The notes below the pieces were generated by a model. It saw only the letters and a program-made list of their open reading frames with translations. It was not told where the DNA came from and ran no database searches. Positions 52,689 to 63,246 of a DNA stretch of 64,000 bases are shown here, piece after piece. The DNA is from Pseudomonadota bacterium (GTDB lineage: Bacteria > Pseudomonadota > Gammaproteobacteria > Xanthomonadales > Rhodanobacteraceae): the NCBI GenBank assembly GCA_021818335.1, contig JAKAEJ010000004.1, forward strand, positions 1-64,000, in the 5' to 3' direction. Positions within the stretch are counted from its first letter, which is position 1, and each line of letters opens with the position of its first letter. Both the position numbers and the translations under genes were made by a program.

Positions 52689-53249
52689 CTAGCTGAGGCC
52701 CGTGAGACGCTGCAGGGGAACGGCCGCCAGGATCCGGTCCCAGGGGAAGCGGGGGCCCGGGTCGCGTTTGCGCGGGACGGTCTGGTTCGCGTCGTCCGTG
52801 GCGGGGACCCGTGCACGGTCGAGATCCTCGTGGCCGGCAACATGACGTAGGTTCGGCAGACGACGCGCCAACTCTCGGAGCAAATCTTCCAGCGCGTCCA
52901 GCTGGGCCTCCGGGTAGTCCTCGTCCATACGCTGGCATCGGCTGTCGAGCCAATGCGGCCACCGGCCTCGGTTGACGAGTTCGATGCCGACCGAGCGTTC
53001 GTTGTAGCCCCGGGTGTGATGGGCCATGCGCGATTCAGGCACGAAGCGGAAGCTGCTTCCGTCGCGGTCAATGTAGAAGTGCCCGCTGTTGCCAGTCCCG
53101 CCGTCATAGAGACGGCGCTCTCCGTACTCGCGAGCGGTTGCCAGATCAGGTAGTTCGGTGCAGTGGATCACGACGAGGTCGATGGCTGCCGCAGGCCGGG
53201 TGGCCAAGTGCTCCACGTACGGCAGTAACCAGTCGATGATCGTGCCCAT
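52689..53249 (-). CDS. N-acetylmuramoyl-L-alanine amidase (AmpD-like)
   Basis: IDLVVIHCTELPDLATAREYGERRLYDGGTGNSGHFYIDRDGSSFRFVPESRMAHHTRGYNERSVGIELVNRG; GHEDLDRARV. ATG at 53249. Confidence 0.87.
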   Translation of the reverse strand: MGTIIDWLLPYVEHLATRPAAAIDLVVIHCTELPDLATAREYGERRLYDGGTGNSGHFYIDRDGSSFRFVPESRMAHHTRGYNERSVGIELVNRGRWPHWLDSRCQRMDEDYPEAQLDALEDLLRELARRLPNLRHVAGHEDLDRARVPATDDANQTVPRKRDPGPRFPWDRILAAVPLQRLTGLS

Positions 53250-53374
53250 GATTCGATTCTCGCATGGGTGCGGCAGGTGCACGGATGAATGGGGCGGGCG
53301 CACTGCTACCATCGGCGGATGCAAACGTCGCTTCGGGTGCCCTTTCGCGCCCCCTTCATGCTTGGTGCACCGCA

Positions 53375-53905
53375 ATGAGCCCGGTGAGTGGAGTCGTCCT
53401 GCTCTCTCACGGGCTGGATAGTGGACCCGATGCGGCCAAGACGGGCGCGCTGGCGGTTGTTGCCGAGGACCTGGGCTGGACTGCGAGGCGCCTCGATTAC
53501 CGTGACCTCGACATGCATGGCATGGCGGACGCGGCGGAGCCGCGCATTCAGCGGCTGGTCGATGCGATCCCGGGCGACGGCACGCCCTGCGTTTTGGCCG
53601 GGTCTAGTTTCGGCGCCTTCACATCGGGCCGTGCGTCGATCCAGCGCGCGGTTCATGGCTTGTTCCTCATGGCTACGCCGCCGCGGATTCCCGGATTTCC
53701 GCAACCGTTTGCGATGCGTGAGGGGGCACGCACCTGTTTCGTCCATGGCTGGCACGACGCCTTGTGTCCCGTCGACGCGGCGATTGCCTTCGCCCGCGGT
53801 CATCGATCCGACATGCTTCTGCTGGATGACGATCACCGCCTGGCCAACCATGTGGCTGCGATCGCCCATCATTTTGGGTGGTTCCTGAGCCACATCGTGG
53901 CATGA
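53375..53905 (+). CDS. Alpha/beta hydrolase family protein
   Basis: GVVLLSHGLDSGPDAAKTGALA, GSSFGAFTSG, DDDHRLANH. Confidence 0.8.
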   Translation: MSPVSGVVLLSHGLDSGPDAAKTGALAVVAEDLGWTARRLDYRDLDMHGMADAAEPRIQRLVDAIPGDGTPCVLAGSSFGAFTSGRASIQRAVHGLFLMATPPRIPGFPQPFAMREGARTCFVHGWHDALCPVDAAIAFARGHRSDMLLLDDDHRLANHVAAIAHHFGWFLSHIVA

Positions 53906-56076
53906 CCGCGGTTTTCGTCACTTGCGCGAAGGGCCTCGAGGAGTTGCTGCGTGACGAGATCGCAGCGCTGGGCATTGCGGTTCGTGCGGGCGTAGCGGGT
54001 GTCCGCGTCGAAGCGGGCCTCGCGGAGGCCTACCGCATTTGCCTGCATTCGCGGCTCGCGAGCCGCGTGCTGTGGCCTTTGGCCGAATTTGCGGCGGCGG
54101 ATGCGCCCGCACTCTACGCCGGCGTGCAGACAGTCGACTGGTCAACCGTGCTTGCCGCCGATGGTAGCCTGGCTGTCGATGCCAATCTCGTTCAGAGTGC
54201 ATTGACGCACAGCCAGTTTGCCGCGCAGACGGTCAAGGATGCGATCGTGGATCAGTTCAGGTCCGAGACTGGCGCGCGGCCGCGGGTCGATCGCGACGAT
54301 CCCGACGCCCGCATCAACCTGCACGTGCGCCACGATCGCGCCACATTGACGCTGGATCTCTCCGGCGCACCGCTGCATCGCCGTGGCTGGCGCCAGGCGC
54401 AAGGCGCGGCATCGCTCAAGGAAAACCTGGCCGCGGCGCTGCTGATTCGTGCGCGATGGCCCGAAGTGCATGCCCGGGGAGGCGTGCTCTTCGATCCCAT
54501 GTGTGGCGCGGGCACCTTGCTGATCGAGGGTGCGCTGATGGTTGCGGGTGTTGCGCCGGGACTTGGCCGGACCCGCTTCGGATTCGAGCGCTGGCCGGGA
54601 CATGATGCAGCGCTGTGGCAAAGGCTCCGGGGAGAGGCCGAGCAAGTTGCTCGCGAGGGTCTTGCCGTCCTGCAGCCGGTCTTTCATGGCCGCGATCGCG
54701 ATCCGGAGATGCTGGCCGCCGCCCGTGCCAACGCGCAGCGTGCGGGAGTCGCGGGATTCCTCCGACTGGAGCGCGGCGATGTCGCGCATATGCTGCCGCC
54801 GGTTGCGGGTTTGACTGGGTTGCTGGTGAGCAATCCGCCTTATGGAGAAAGACTCGGGAGTCTCCCCGAGGCGCTGAGCCTTTACCGTTCCATTGGGGAG
54901 CGTCTGCGCGAACACTTCGCGGGCTGGCGCGCCGCGATGCTGTTCGGTGAGCAGGGTGACGGTCATCAGATGGGTTTGAAGCCCGAGCGCAGCCATCGCT
55001 TGTACAACGGTGCATTGCCCTGCACGCTGCTGCAATTCCAGGTACATGCCGAACGAAGCCAACGAGAGCCCGCGCCGCTCCCAGAAGCAGTCCAGATGGT
55101 GGCAAACCGCCTGCACAAGCGCATGCAGCATCTGCGCAAGCGATTGCAGCGGGAAGGAATCGATTGCTTCCGTCTTTACGATGCGGACCTGCCTGAATAT
55201 TCCGCGGCGATTGATGTGTACAGCGGGCGTGCCCTGGATCCGGATGCGTCGGCAGCGGATCCCTCGGCGCCGGTGCAGCGGTGGTTGCATGTGCAGGAAT
55301 ACCAGGCGCCCGCCACGATCGATGCTGCCGTTGCCGCACGACGCCTTCAGGAGCTCTTGCGTGCGGCGGGACGTGAGCTGGACGTGCCGCGCGTGCGGAT
55401 CGCGGTGAAGACCCGCGCCCGCGGCCGCGGCGGCGAGCGTTACGGTCGCATGGATCAGCGCGCGCAATGGCTGGAGGTTCAGGAGGGCGGGCTGTATTTC
55501 CGGGTCAACTTGTTCGATTACCTCGATACGGGGCTGTTCCTCGACCATCGCGCCGTACGCGCGCGGCTCCGGGCGCTCGCGCGTGGTCGTCCCATGCTGA
55601 ATCTCTTTGCCTACACGGGCACTGGCAGCGTCTTTGCCGCTGCGGGTGACGCAGTGAGCACCACCAGCGTGGATCTCTCGGCCACCTATTTGGAATGGGC
55701 TGGGTGGAATTTGCTCCGGAACGGCTACCGGGGCGCATCGCATCGGCTGGTTCAGGCCGACGCGCGCGCGTTCCTCCGTGCCGAGACCCAGCGCTACGGG
55801 CTGGTCTATGTCGATCCACCGACGTTTTCCAATTCCAAGCGTGCGGAGGACTTCGACGTTCAGCGCGAACACGTCGATCTCCTCAGGGCCTGCGCCAGTC
55901 GGCTGGCGTCTGGCGGCGTGATCGTCTTCTCCAACAATTTCCGGCGATTCCAGCTTGATGCGGACGCGCTGCTGGAGGCGGGCCTCGCCATCGAGGATTG
56001 GAGCGCGCCCAGCGTGCCGTTCGATTTTGCGCGACGCGGCAATATTCACGGATGCTGGCTGCTGCGCGCCCGCTGA
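53902..56076 (+). CDS. rlmL: Bifunctional 23S rRNA (guanine) methyltransferase RlmKL
   Basis: THUMP plus LFDPMCGAGTLLIEGALM, LVSNPPYGERLG; second methyltransferase LNLFAYTGTGSVFAAAGDAVSTTSVDLS, YVDPPTFSNSKR. Confidence 0.95.
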   Translation: MTAVFVTCAKGLEELLRDEIAALGIAVRAGVAGVRVEAGLAEAYRICLHSRLASRVLWPLAEFAAADAPALYAGVQTVDWSTVLAADGSLAVDANLVQSALTHSQFAAQTVKDAIVDQFRSETGARPRVDRDDPDARINLHVRHDRATLTLDLSGAPLHRRGWRQAQGAASLKENLAAALLIRARWPEVHARGGVLFDPMCGAGTLLIEGALMVAGVAPGLGRTRFGFERWPGHDAALWQRLRGEAEQVAREGLAVLQPVFHGRDRDPEMLAAARANAQRAGVAGFLRLERGDVAHMLPPVAGLTGLLVSNPPYGERLGSLPEALSLYRSIGERLREHFAGWRAAMLFGEQGDGHQMGLKPERSHRLYNGALPCTLLQFQVHAERSQREPAPLPEAVQMVANRLHKRMQHLRKRLQREGIDCFRLYDADLPEYSAAIDVYSGRALDPDASAADPSAPVQRWLHVQEYQAPATIDAAVAARRLQELLRAAGRELDVPRVRIAVKTRARGRGGERYGRMDQRAQWLEVQEGGLYFRVNLFDYLDTGLFLDHRAVRARLRALARGRPMLNLFAYTGTGSVFAAAGDAVSTTSVDLSATYLEWAGWNLLRNGYRGASHRLVQADARAFLRAETQRYGLVYVDPPTFSNSKRAEDFDVQREHVDLLRACASRLASGGVIVFSNNFRRFQLDADALLEAGLAIEDWSAPSVPFDFARRGNIHGCWLLRAR

Positions 56077-56158
56077 ACGCGCCCCCCTGCCCAAGCGCCG
56101 GTTCAATGCGCGTTCATGGCAACCGTAGAAGCATGAGGCCGCAACCGGAGGACGTCAC

Positions 56159-56707
56159 ATGAACACATCTTTGCAAAGCAGGCGTGGCTGGGTGATGGGA
56201 GCCGTGGCGGCGATTGCCTTGTTGTCGGCTCCATTGGCTATGGCTGACCCGCTCGGATTCAGTCTGGGCCTTTTCGCCCCTGGTTTTGGCGTCAGCTATT
56301 CGGGCTGCAGTGGACATTGGTGCGGCGGCCGGGGTTTCGTGAGCGCCTACGTGAATTCGGGCTGGGGATGGGGTGATGACGACGAGGGCGGCCGCGTCTA
56401 CTACGCTCCCTCGTATTACGAGGAGCCTGCTCCGGTCTACTACTCGCGCGTGGTCTATCGCGAGCCGGTGGAGGGCGTTTATTACCGTGAAGATGGGCGT
56501 GGTGACTACTGGCGGGGTCGCGACGGCGGCTGGCGCGGCAATGAGGGCTGGCGCGGCCGCGAGGGCTGGACGCGTGACCGCGAGGGCGGCTGGCGGCGCG
56601 AAGGCGACCGCGGGTACCGGCATGACGGACCCCGCGGCGACCAGCGCCATGGCGGCGGCGACGGTGGGCACGGCTATTGGGGTCATGACGGCGGTCGCGG
56701 GCGCTGA
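56159..56707 (+). CDS. Secreted Tyr-rich protein with Gly/Arg/Trp-rich tail
   Basis: Signal peptide, YYAPSYYEEPAPVYYSR, then WRGRDGGWRGNEGWRGREGWTRDREGGWRREGDRGYRHDGPRG. Confidence 0.75.
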   Translation: MNTSLQSRRGWVMGAVAAIALLSAPLAMADPLGFSLGLFAPGFGVSYSGCSGHWCGGRGFVSAYVNSGWGWGDDDEGGRVYYAPSYYEEPAPVYYSRVVYREPVEGVYYREDGRGDYWRGRDGGWRGNEGWRGREGWTRDREGGWRREGDRGYRHDGPRGDQRHGGGDGGHGYWGHDGGRGR

Positions 56708-56745
56708 GGACTAGCGGCCGCTTCGGGCGTTGCTGAGCCGCGTTC

Positions 56746-57393
56746 TCAGGCGCAGTCGCCTTGCGAGTGTTGCCCGATGGATTCGCGCACCGGCGAGAAG
56801 GAGCGCCGGTGTTCCGGGCACGGTCCGAGCGTGCGTAGCGCTGCGAGATGCGCAGGGACCGGATAGCCTTTGTGCACCGCAAAGCCATAGCCGGGATAGC
56901 GGGAGTCCAGTTCACGCATGTGGCGGTCCCGCGCGACCTTGGCGAGGATCGATGCGGCGCTGATGGCAGGCTCCAGTGCGTCCCCGCGGACGATGGCGCG
57001 CGCCGGGCACGGCAGTGAGCGGGGCACGCGGTTCCCGTCGACCAGGACCATTTCGGGTGTCGGTGACAGGGCGAGGATCGCCCGCCGCATGCCCGCCAGC
57101 GTTGCCTCGAGGACGTTCAGTTCGTCAACTTCTGCGGCGCTGACGAATTCGACGTGCCAGGCCAGCGCCTGTGCCCGGATGATGGCCGAGAGGCTCTCAC
57201 GTCGCGGGGCGGACAGGGCCTTGGAGTCGCCCAGGCCGGTGATCGGCCGCGCCGGGTCGAGGATGACGGCTGCCACTGCGACCGGCCCTGCCAGCGGACC
57301 ACGGCCGGCTTCATCGACGCCGGCCAACCGGCGCGTGGGGTCGGTTCCTACCTGTGCGAACAGGTCATCCGCGCCGTGATCACGGTGCTTCAA
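56746..57393 (-). CDS. rnhB: Ribonuclease HII
   Basis: [52 protein letters not shown]; probable TTG start at 57393 overlapping the lpxB stop. Confidence 0.92.
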   Translation of the reverse strand: MKHRDHGADDLFAQVGTDPTRRLAGVDEAGRGPLAGPVAVAAVILDPARPITGLGDSKALSAPRRESLSAIIRAQALAWHVEFVSAAEVDELNVLEATLAGMRRAILALSPTPEMVLVDGNRVPRSLPCPARAIVRGDALEPAISAASILAKVARDRHMRELDSRYPGYGFAVHKGYPVPAHLAALRTLGPCPEHRRSFSPVRESIGQHSQGDCA

Positions 57394-58577
57394 GGCGCGG
57401 GTCCGACGAGGTCCGACATTGCTTGCGCTGCGGTGACGGCGGCACCGCAGCCAAGCGGCGCGCGCAGGGCCGCATGCAGGGCGGGGAATGCGTCGCGCTG
57501 CGCCGCCGCGGCACCGGGCTCGTACAGCAGGGTTGCCAAGGCACTGGCCAATCGCTCCCCGGTGCATGCGTCCTGCATCAATTCGGGAACCAGATCCCGG
57601 TCCGCGAGGATGTTCGGAAGGCTGTACCGCGTCGTTTGCAGCAATCCAAGGCGCGTCACGATGAAGTGGGTCAGCGGTGCGATCCGATAGCCGACCACCA
57701 TGGGGCATCGCGCCAGCGCGGCTTCCAGCGTGGCGGTACCGGAAGCGAGCAAGGCGGCATCGGCAGCCTGCAGCAGCGTGTCGGCCTGGCGGTCGATGAT
57801 CCTGGCCTGGACGGGCCAGTTGGCCAGTGATTGCTCGATCTGTGTTCGTAGCGAGGCGCTGGCCGCCGGAATCACGACTTGCAGCGCGTCGTCGCGTGCG
57901 CGCAGGCGCATCGCGGCATCCAGGAACGACGGCAACAGCTGCTTCAGCTCGCCATGGCGGCTACCGGGCAACAGGGCGAGTAGCCGGGCCGAATCCGCGA
58001 TGTCGAGCTGCCGCCGAGCGGACGCGCGGTCCAGCGGCCGATGGTCGAACCGGTCGGCGAGGGGATGCCCGACGAAGCGCGCGTCGACGCCATGGCGAGC
58101 GTAGATGCCGGGCTCCATGGGGAACAGGCACAAGACCCGGTCGGCGCAATGGCCGATCTGGGCTGCGCGCTTCTCGCGCCAGGCCCAGATGGATGGACTG
58201 ACGTAGTGGACGGTGCGCAGTCCGGCGCGTTTGAGCTGTCGCTCCAGACCGAGGTTGAAATCCGGTGCGTCGATGCCGATGGTCAGGTCGGGGCGCTGCT
58301 TCAGCAGGCGGGTGATCAGGCTGCGTCGCAAATGGAGCAGGCGCGGCAGGTGGTACAACACCTCGGCAAGCCCCATCACCGACAGTTCGCCGACGTCGTG
58401 CCAGCACTCCAGGCCTTGCGCGCGCATGCGAGCGCCACCGATGCCGGCAAAGCGGGCCGTGGGCCATTGTGCTCGCAGCGCCTCGAGCAGGGCGCCACCG
58501 AGGAGGTCGCCGGAGGCTTCGCCGGCGACCAGTACGATCAGCGGCTTCCCATGCCCCTTGGCAGCGGCAGTCGCCAT
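57390..58577 (-). CDS. lpxB: Lipid-A-disaccharide synthase
   Basis: [49 protein letters not shown]. Confidence 0.96.
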   Translation of the reverse strand: MATAAAKGHGKPLIVLVAGEASGDLLGGALLEALRAQWPTARFAGIGGARMRAQGLECWHDVGELSVMGLAEVLYHLPRLLHLRRSLITRLLKQRPDLTIGIDAPDFNLGLERQLKRAGLRTVHYVSPSIWAWREKRAAQIGHCADRVLCLFPMEPGIYARHGVDARFVGHPLADRFDHRPLDRASARRQLDIADSARLLALLPGSRHGELKQLLPSFLDAAMRLRARDDALQVVIPAASASLRTQIEQSLANWPVQARIIDRQADTLLQAADAALLASGTATLEAALARCPMVVGYRIAPLTHFIVTRLGLLQTTRYSLPNILADRDLVPELMQDACTGERLASALATLLYEPGAAAAQRDAFPALHAALRAPLGCGAAVTAAQAMSDLVGPAP

Positions 58578-58588
58578 GGCGGCGTCGC

Positions 58589-59362
58589 TCAGCGAACCAG
58601 CGGGCGTTGGCTTGATTCGATGAAGCGCAGCATGTCCGCCACATCGCCGCTGGCTTCCGACAGGGTGGCAAGGCGCTCGCGCGCGTCGGCGACGGCGAGG
58701 CCGGACATGTAGAGGGCACGGTAAGCCCGCTTGATGGCGGCAATCCGTTCAGCGCCGAATCCCCGGCGCTTCAGGCCTTCGATATTCACGCCACGAGCCT
58801 CCGCGAACTGGCCCGCCACATAGCAGAACGGAGGAACGTCGCGGTTGATCGCCGCGTACATCGCTGCGAAGGCATGCGCGCCGATGCGGCAGAACTGGTG
58901 CATGCCCGCGAAGCCTCCCATGATCACGTGGTCACCCACCTCGACATGGCCTGCCAAGGTCACGTTGTTGGCAAGCACCGTGTGGCTGCCGACCTGGCAG
59001 TCATGCGCAATATGCACGTAGGCCATGATCCAGTTGTCGTCGCCCACCCGGGTCATGCCACCGCCATCCCGGGTGCCGCGGTTGATGGTGACGTATTCAC
59101 GGATGGTGTTGCCGGCGCCGATGACCAGTTCCGTCCGTTCGCCTGCGTGCTTCTTGTCCTGCGGATCACCGCCAATCGCGGCAAATGCGGCGACGCGGTT
59201 TCCGGGGCCAATGCGCGTGGGGCCATCGATGACCACGTGCGGACCAATCCGGGTGCCCGCACCGATCTCGACCTCGGCACCGATGACGCTGTAGGGACCG
59301 ACCTCGACGCCGGGCGCCAACCGTGCCGATGGATCGACGATCGCGGTCGGGTGGATCCTCAC
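58589..59362 (-). CDS. lpxA: UDP-N-acetylglucosamine acyltransferase
   Basis: [28 protein letters not shown]; hexapeptide repeats; [25 protein letters not shown] start at 59362. Confidence 0.96.
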   Translation of the reverse strand: MRIHPTAIVDPSARLAPGVEVGPYSVIGAEVEIGAGTRIGPHVVIDGPTRIGPGNRVAAFAAIGGDPQDKKHAGERTELVIGAGNTIREYVTINRGTRDGGGMTRVGDDNWIMAYVHIAHDCQVGSHTVLANNVTLAGHVEVGDHVIMGGFAGMHQFCRIGAHAFAAMYAAINRDVPPFCYVAGQFAEARGVNIEGLKRRGFGAERIAAIKRAYRALYMSGLAVADARERLATLSEASGDVADMLRFIESSQRPLVR

Positions 59363-59826
59363 GCCGCCCGGCCCGCGCACATGAGTTCGCAGCTGGCCAC
59401 CTCGAAGCCATCCACCAGGGCTCGCGCGTCGAAGAGGCCCATGCCACGCAGCATGCGTTTCATGGATACATGCAGGTCGAGTCGGTCGCCTGGGCCGACA
59501 ATGCGGTTGAAGCGTGCCTTGTCGACCTTGACCAGGTAGTAGAGGTCGTCGCCACGGCCGCCGTCTCCGCCGCCGCGAGAAAGGCCTACGAGCAACCCGG
59601 AGGCCTGAGCGAGCGCCTCGATGATCAATACGCCGGGCATGACCGGGTGGCCCGGAAAATGGCCCTGGAAGTAAGGCTCGTTGCAGGTGACGTTCTTGCA
59701 CGCATGGATGCTGAGATCCGGTTGCAGCGCCACCACGCGGTCGACCAGGAGGAATGGGTAGCGATGGGGGAGCAGGCGCTGGATTGTCTCGATGCCGATG
59801 GGCAATTCGGGGATGGGGTTCGTCAT
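59359..59826 (-). CDS. fabZ: 3-hydroxyacyl-ACP dehydratase FabZ
   Basis: [43 protein letters not shown]. Confidence 0.96.
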   Translation of the reverse strand: MTNPIPELPIGIETIQRLLPHRYPFLLVDRVVALQPDLSIHACKNVTCNEPYFQGHFPGHPVMPGVLIIEALAQASGLLVGLSRGGGDGGRGDDLYYLVKVDKARFNRIVGPGDRLDLHVSMKRMLRGMGLFDARALVDGFEVASCELMCAGRAA

Positions 59827-60857
59827 CGCGGCATTCCTTTTTCCAGCGCGGCAAGACGCCGCGCGATGTCGTCGAGTTGCTTGCTGCGCACGGCGTTGCG
59901 GCGCCACTGGCGGTTCTCCTGGAGCGGCGTGCCGGAGGAGTACTCGCCGGGCTCGTGGATCGAGTGCGTCACCAGGCTCATTGCCGTGATGGTAACCCGA
60001 TCGCAAACTTGCAGGTGCCCCAGCACGCCGGCCCCGCCCCCGATCAGGCAATGGCGCCCGATGCGGGCGCTGCCGGCAACGGCTGCGCAGCCCGCCATCG
60101 CCGTGTGAGCCCCGATATGGACGTTGTGCGCAATCTGGATCTGATTGTCCAGGCGCACGTCCTCTTCGATCACCGTGTCCTCCAGGGCGCCGCGATCAAT
60201 GGTCGTATTGGCCCCGATTTCGCAATCGTCGCCAACGCGAACGCCGCCCAGTTGCGGGACCTTCTCCCACTGCTGGCCGCCCCACGCCAGGCCGAAGCCA
60301 TCACCGCCCAGCACGGCCCCGGGATGAATCAGCACGCGCGCACCAATGCGGACGCGCGTCACCATGGTCACGCGAGCCACGAGCCTTGACTGCGCGCCGA
60401 TATCGCAGCCGTCGCCAACGACGCACTGGGGGCCGATGACGGCGCCGGGGCCGATTCGGGTGTTCGCCGCGACGAAGCACAGGGGGCCAATGCTCGCACT
60501 GGCGTCAATGGCGGCGCCTGGTTCAATGACGGCACTGGGATGGATGCCGGGCGTTGCTCCAGGCAGTTGTTCAAATAGCCGGGCAATGCGCGCGAAGGCG
60601 AGGTAGGGGTCGGCTGCAATCAATGCCGGGACAGGGCAGTCAGCAGCCATGCTGCCGTCCAGCACCACTGCCGCGGCGCGCGTGCCGGCCAACTGCGCCG
60701 CGTAGCGCGCGTTGGCAAGGAAGGCCAGCTGGTCCGGCTCGGCCTGCGCGAGCGTGCCCACGCCCCGGATGCTTCGCCCCTCCCCACGTACGAGGGTCAG
60801 GCCAAAGCGCTGCGCCAGATCATCCAGCCGATAGCTGCTGTGCACATCCGCCGGCAT
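59823..60857 (-). CDS. lpxD: UDP-3-O-(3-hydroxyacyl)glucosamine N-acyltransferase
   Basis: Hexapeptide repeats, [38 protein letters not shown]. Confidence 0.95.
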   Translation of the reverse strand: MPADVHSSYRLDDLAQRFGLTLVRGEGRSIRGVGTLAQAEPDQLAFLANARYAAQLAGTRAAAVVLDGSMAADCPVPALIAADPYLAFARIARLFEQLPGATPGIHPSAVIEPGAAIDASASIGPLCFVAANTRIGPGAVIGPQCVVGDGCDIGAQSRLVARVTMVTRVRIGARVLIHPGAVLGGDGFGLAWGGQQWEKVPQLGGVRVGDDCEIGANTTIDRGALEDTVIEEDVRLDNQIQIAHNVHIGAHTAMAGCAAVAGSARIGRHCLIGGGAGVLGHLQVCDRVTITAMSLVTHSIHEPGEYSSGTPLQENRQWRRNAVRSKQLDDIARRLAALEKGMPR

Positions 60858-60869
60858 GACCAAGCCACC

Positions 60870-63179
60870 TCAGAATGCGGTTCCGAAGGTGAATTGCAGA
60901 TGCGAGATGTAGGGCGCATCGGCTGCGCTGTAGCGAATCGGGAAGGCGTAGCTGATGTTGATTGGCCCGATCGGTGCGCGCCACTGCAATCCGATGCCTG
61001 CGGAGGAAGCCAGTTGGCCCCAGTTGAACTGGTGATAGGTCGCGAAGACGTTGCCCATGTCGTAGAAGAGTGCCACGCGCGCGGTATTGGTGTCTTTGAG
61101 GAAGGGAAGCGGGAGGAACAGGTTCGCGCTGCCCAGCACCTTGAACGCGCCGCCGACCGGTTGCAGGTTGTAGTAGCCGGGTACGGACTCCTTGGGGCCG
61201 AGGGTGTTGTCCTGGAACCCGCGCACGTCGGTGACGCCGCCCGCGTAGTAGTTCTGCCAGAAGGGAAAGGCGAGGTTGGAGCTCTTGCCATAGGTATTGC
61301 CGTAGCCGAGGCTGCCCGACAGGCCCAGCACGAAGCCCTTCGGAAGAGGGAAATAGTTGCTGGTCTGTGCCGACAACTTGTAGTACTCGACCGTGGAACC
61401 GGGCATGGCGATTTCGGCGCCGATGTACTGCAGCCCGCCGCTGCTGGGCGTGAAGTATTCGTTGCGGGTGTCGTGGGCGTAGGAGATCGTGGTGGTCCAG
61501 GCATGGATCGTGCGGTGGCCGACCTGGTTCTGGTAGTCGATCAGCGACTGCGGCGTGATGCTGGGGAAGACGTTGATGTAGTTGCTGCTGATCCCGACGC
61601 CCAGGTTGACGGTGTCCGTTTCGCTGATCGGGATGCCGATGTAGGTGCTGAACGCCTTGGTGTTGTAAAGGTAGGAGGCGATGTTGGCCTGGCCCTGGTT
61701 GAGCTTGGTGTAGCTCAGGTTGTAGCCGAGGCTGATGCCGTTTTCGGTGAAGTAGGGATCGAGGTAGCTGAAGACGTAGGACTTCAGGTAGCTGCTCTGC
61801 TGGATCTGCGCGGAAACCTGCTTGCCCGTTCCCAGGAAGTTGCGCTCGGAAACCGACACGCTGCCGATGACGCCGGTGACCTGGGCATAGCCCAAGCCGA
61901 ACTGCAGGGCGCCGGATGGCTCTTCCTTGACCTTGACCCTGAGGTCGACCTGATCGGTGCTGCCGGGAACGCGTTCGTTCTTGATATCGACCTTGGAGAA
62001 GAAGCCTAGCCGCTCCAGTCGAATCTTGGAACGGTCGATGGCCGCCTGCGAATACCAGCCGCCCTCGAACTGCCGCATCTCGCGGCGCAGGACCAGATCC
62101 TCGGTGCTCGTGTTGCCCACGAACACGATGCGGCGGACATAGACGCGCTGGCCCGGCTGGACGAAGAAGGTGAGGGCGACGGTATGGTTTTCCCGGTCCA
62201 GCTTGGGCACGGGGGTGACCTTGGCGAAGGCGTAGCCGACGTTCGCGAGAAGCGCGGTGATGGCCTTGCTGGTGTATTCGGCGCGAGCGCGCGAGAAGGT
62301 GTCGCCGGGCTTCAGCAGCACCAGCTTCATCAGCGAGTCTTCGGGGAGGACCAGCTTGCCCAGCAGCTTGATCGAGGAGACCTTGTACAGGTGGCCTTCG
62401 GTCATATTGGCCGTGATGTACATGCTTTCCTTGTTGGGACTGATGCTGACCTGCGCAGAATTGATCTGGAAGTTCGCATAGCCACGATCAAGGTAGAAGT
62501 TCTGGAGGCGATCCAGGTCGCCCGACAGCTTCTCGCGCGAATACTGGTCGTTGTTCGTGTACCACGAGTTCCAGGTGGGCGTGCCCAACTCCCAGTTCTG
62601 GCGCACTTGCGCGGAGGTGAAGGCATGGTTGCCAACGAGATTGATCTGCTGGATGCGAGCCGCCTTGCCTTCGCGGATCGCGATGTCGATTGCGACGCGA
62701 TTGCGATCCAGGTGTGTGACGTGGGGTTCGATGCTGACGTTGTACTTGCCGCGGTTGTAGTACTGGCGTGTCAGTTCCTGCTGGACCCGGTCGAGTGCGA
62801 GGCGGTCGAAGGTATCGCCCTGGGCCAGCCCGATCTCCTTGAGGCCCTTCAGCAGTTCCTCGGTTTTGATGTCCTTGTTGCCGCGGATGTCCAGTTTCGC
62901 GATGGTGGGCCGTTCGACGACCCGGATCACGAGCACCCCGCCTTGCCGATCGAGCGTGACGTCGCTGAAGAAGCCGGTCGCGAACAGGGCCTTGATGGTC
63001 TCCTTGGCGCGCTCGGGCGTTAGCGTCGTGCCCTTTTCGACGGGCAGGTAACTGAAGACCGTACCGGGCGCGATGCGCTGCAGGCCGTCGACGCGGATCC
63101 CGGAAACCACGAAGGGCTCGAAGGCGCGGGCCTTGGCCGCGAAGCAGGCAAGCAGGATCAGGGCGGCGATACGCTTCAT
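60870..63179 (-). CDS. bamA: Outer membrane protein assembly factor BamA
   Basis: Signal peptide, five POTRA-like repeats (FVVSGIRVDGLQRIAPGTVFSYLPV), C-terminal beta-barrel ending YISHLQFTFGTAF. Confidence 0.97.
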   Translation of the reverse strand: MKRIAALILLACFAAKARAFEPFVVSGIRVDGLQRIAPGTVFSYLPVEKGTTLTPERAKETIKALFATGFFSDVTLDRQGGVLVIRVVERPTIAKLDIRGNKDIKTEELLKGLKEIGLAQGDTFDRLALDRVQQELTRQYYNRGKYNVSIEPHVTHLDRNRVAIDIAIREGKAARIQQINLVGNHAFTSAQVRQNWELGTPTWNSWYTNNDQYSREKLSGDLDRLQNFYLDRGYANFQINSAQVSISPNKESMYITANMTEGHLYKVSSIKLLGKLVLPEDSLMKLVLLKPGDTFSRARAEYTSKAITALLANVGYAFAKVTPVPKLDRENHTVALTFFVQPGQRVYVRRIVFVGNTSTEDLVLRREMRQFEGGWYSQAAIDRSKIRLERLGFFSKVDIKNERVPGSTDQVDLRVKVKEEPSGALQFGLGYAQVTGVIGSVSVSERNFLGTGKQVSAQIQQSSYLKSYVFSYLDPYFTENGISLGYNLSYTKLNQGQANIASYLYNTKAFSTYIGIPISETDTVNLGVGISSNYINVFPSITPQSLIDYQNQVGHRTIHAWTTTISYAHDTRNEYFTPSSGGLQYIGAEIAMPGSTVEYYKLSAQTSNYFPLPKGFVLGLSGSLGYGNTYGKSSNLAFPFWQNYYAGGVTDVRGFQDNTLGPKESVPGYYNLQPVGGAFKVLGSANLFLPLPFLKDTNTARVALFYDMGNVFATYHQFNWGQLASSAGIGLQWRAPIGPINISYAFPIRYSAADAPYISHLQFTFGTAF

Positions 63180-63246
63180 AGGGGTTCCGGTGGTGGTGCG
63201 GACGCCCAATGCAGGCGCCGCACGGGTGGGGCAGGTCGTCGAACGA

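Noticed and set aside
54142-56106. 654-aa minus-strand ORF antisense to rlmKL
   Set aside because: Shadow ORF; the plus strand encodes an unambiguous RlmKL.
60840-62009. 389-aa plus-strand ORF antisense to bamA
   Set aside because: Shadow ORF of a conserved beta-barrel gene.
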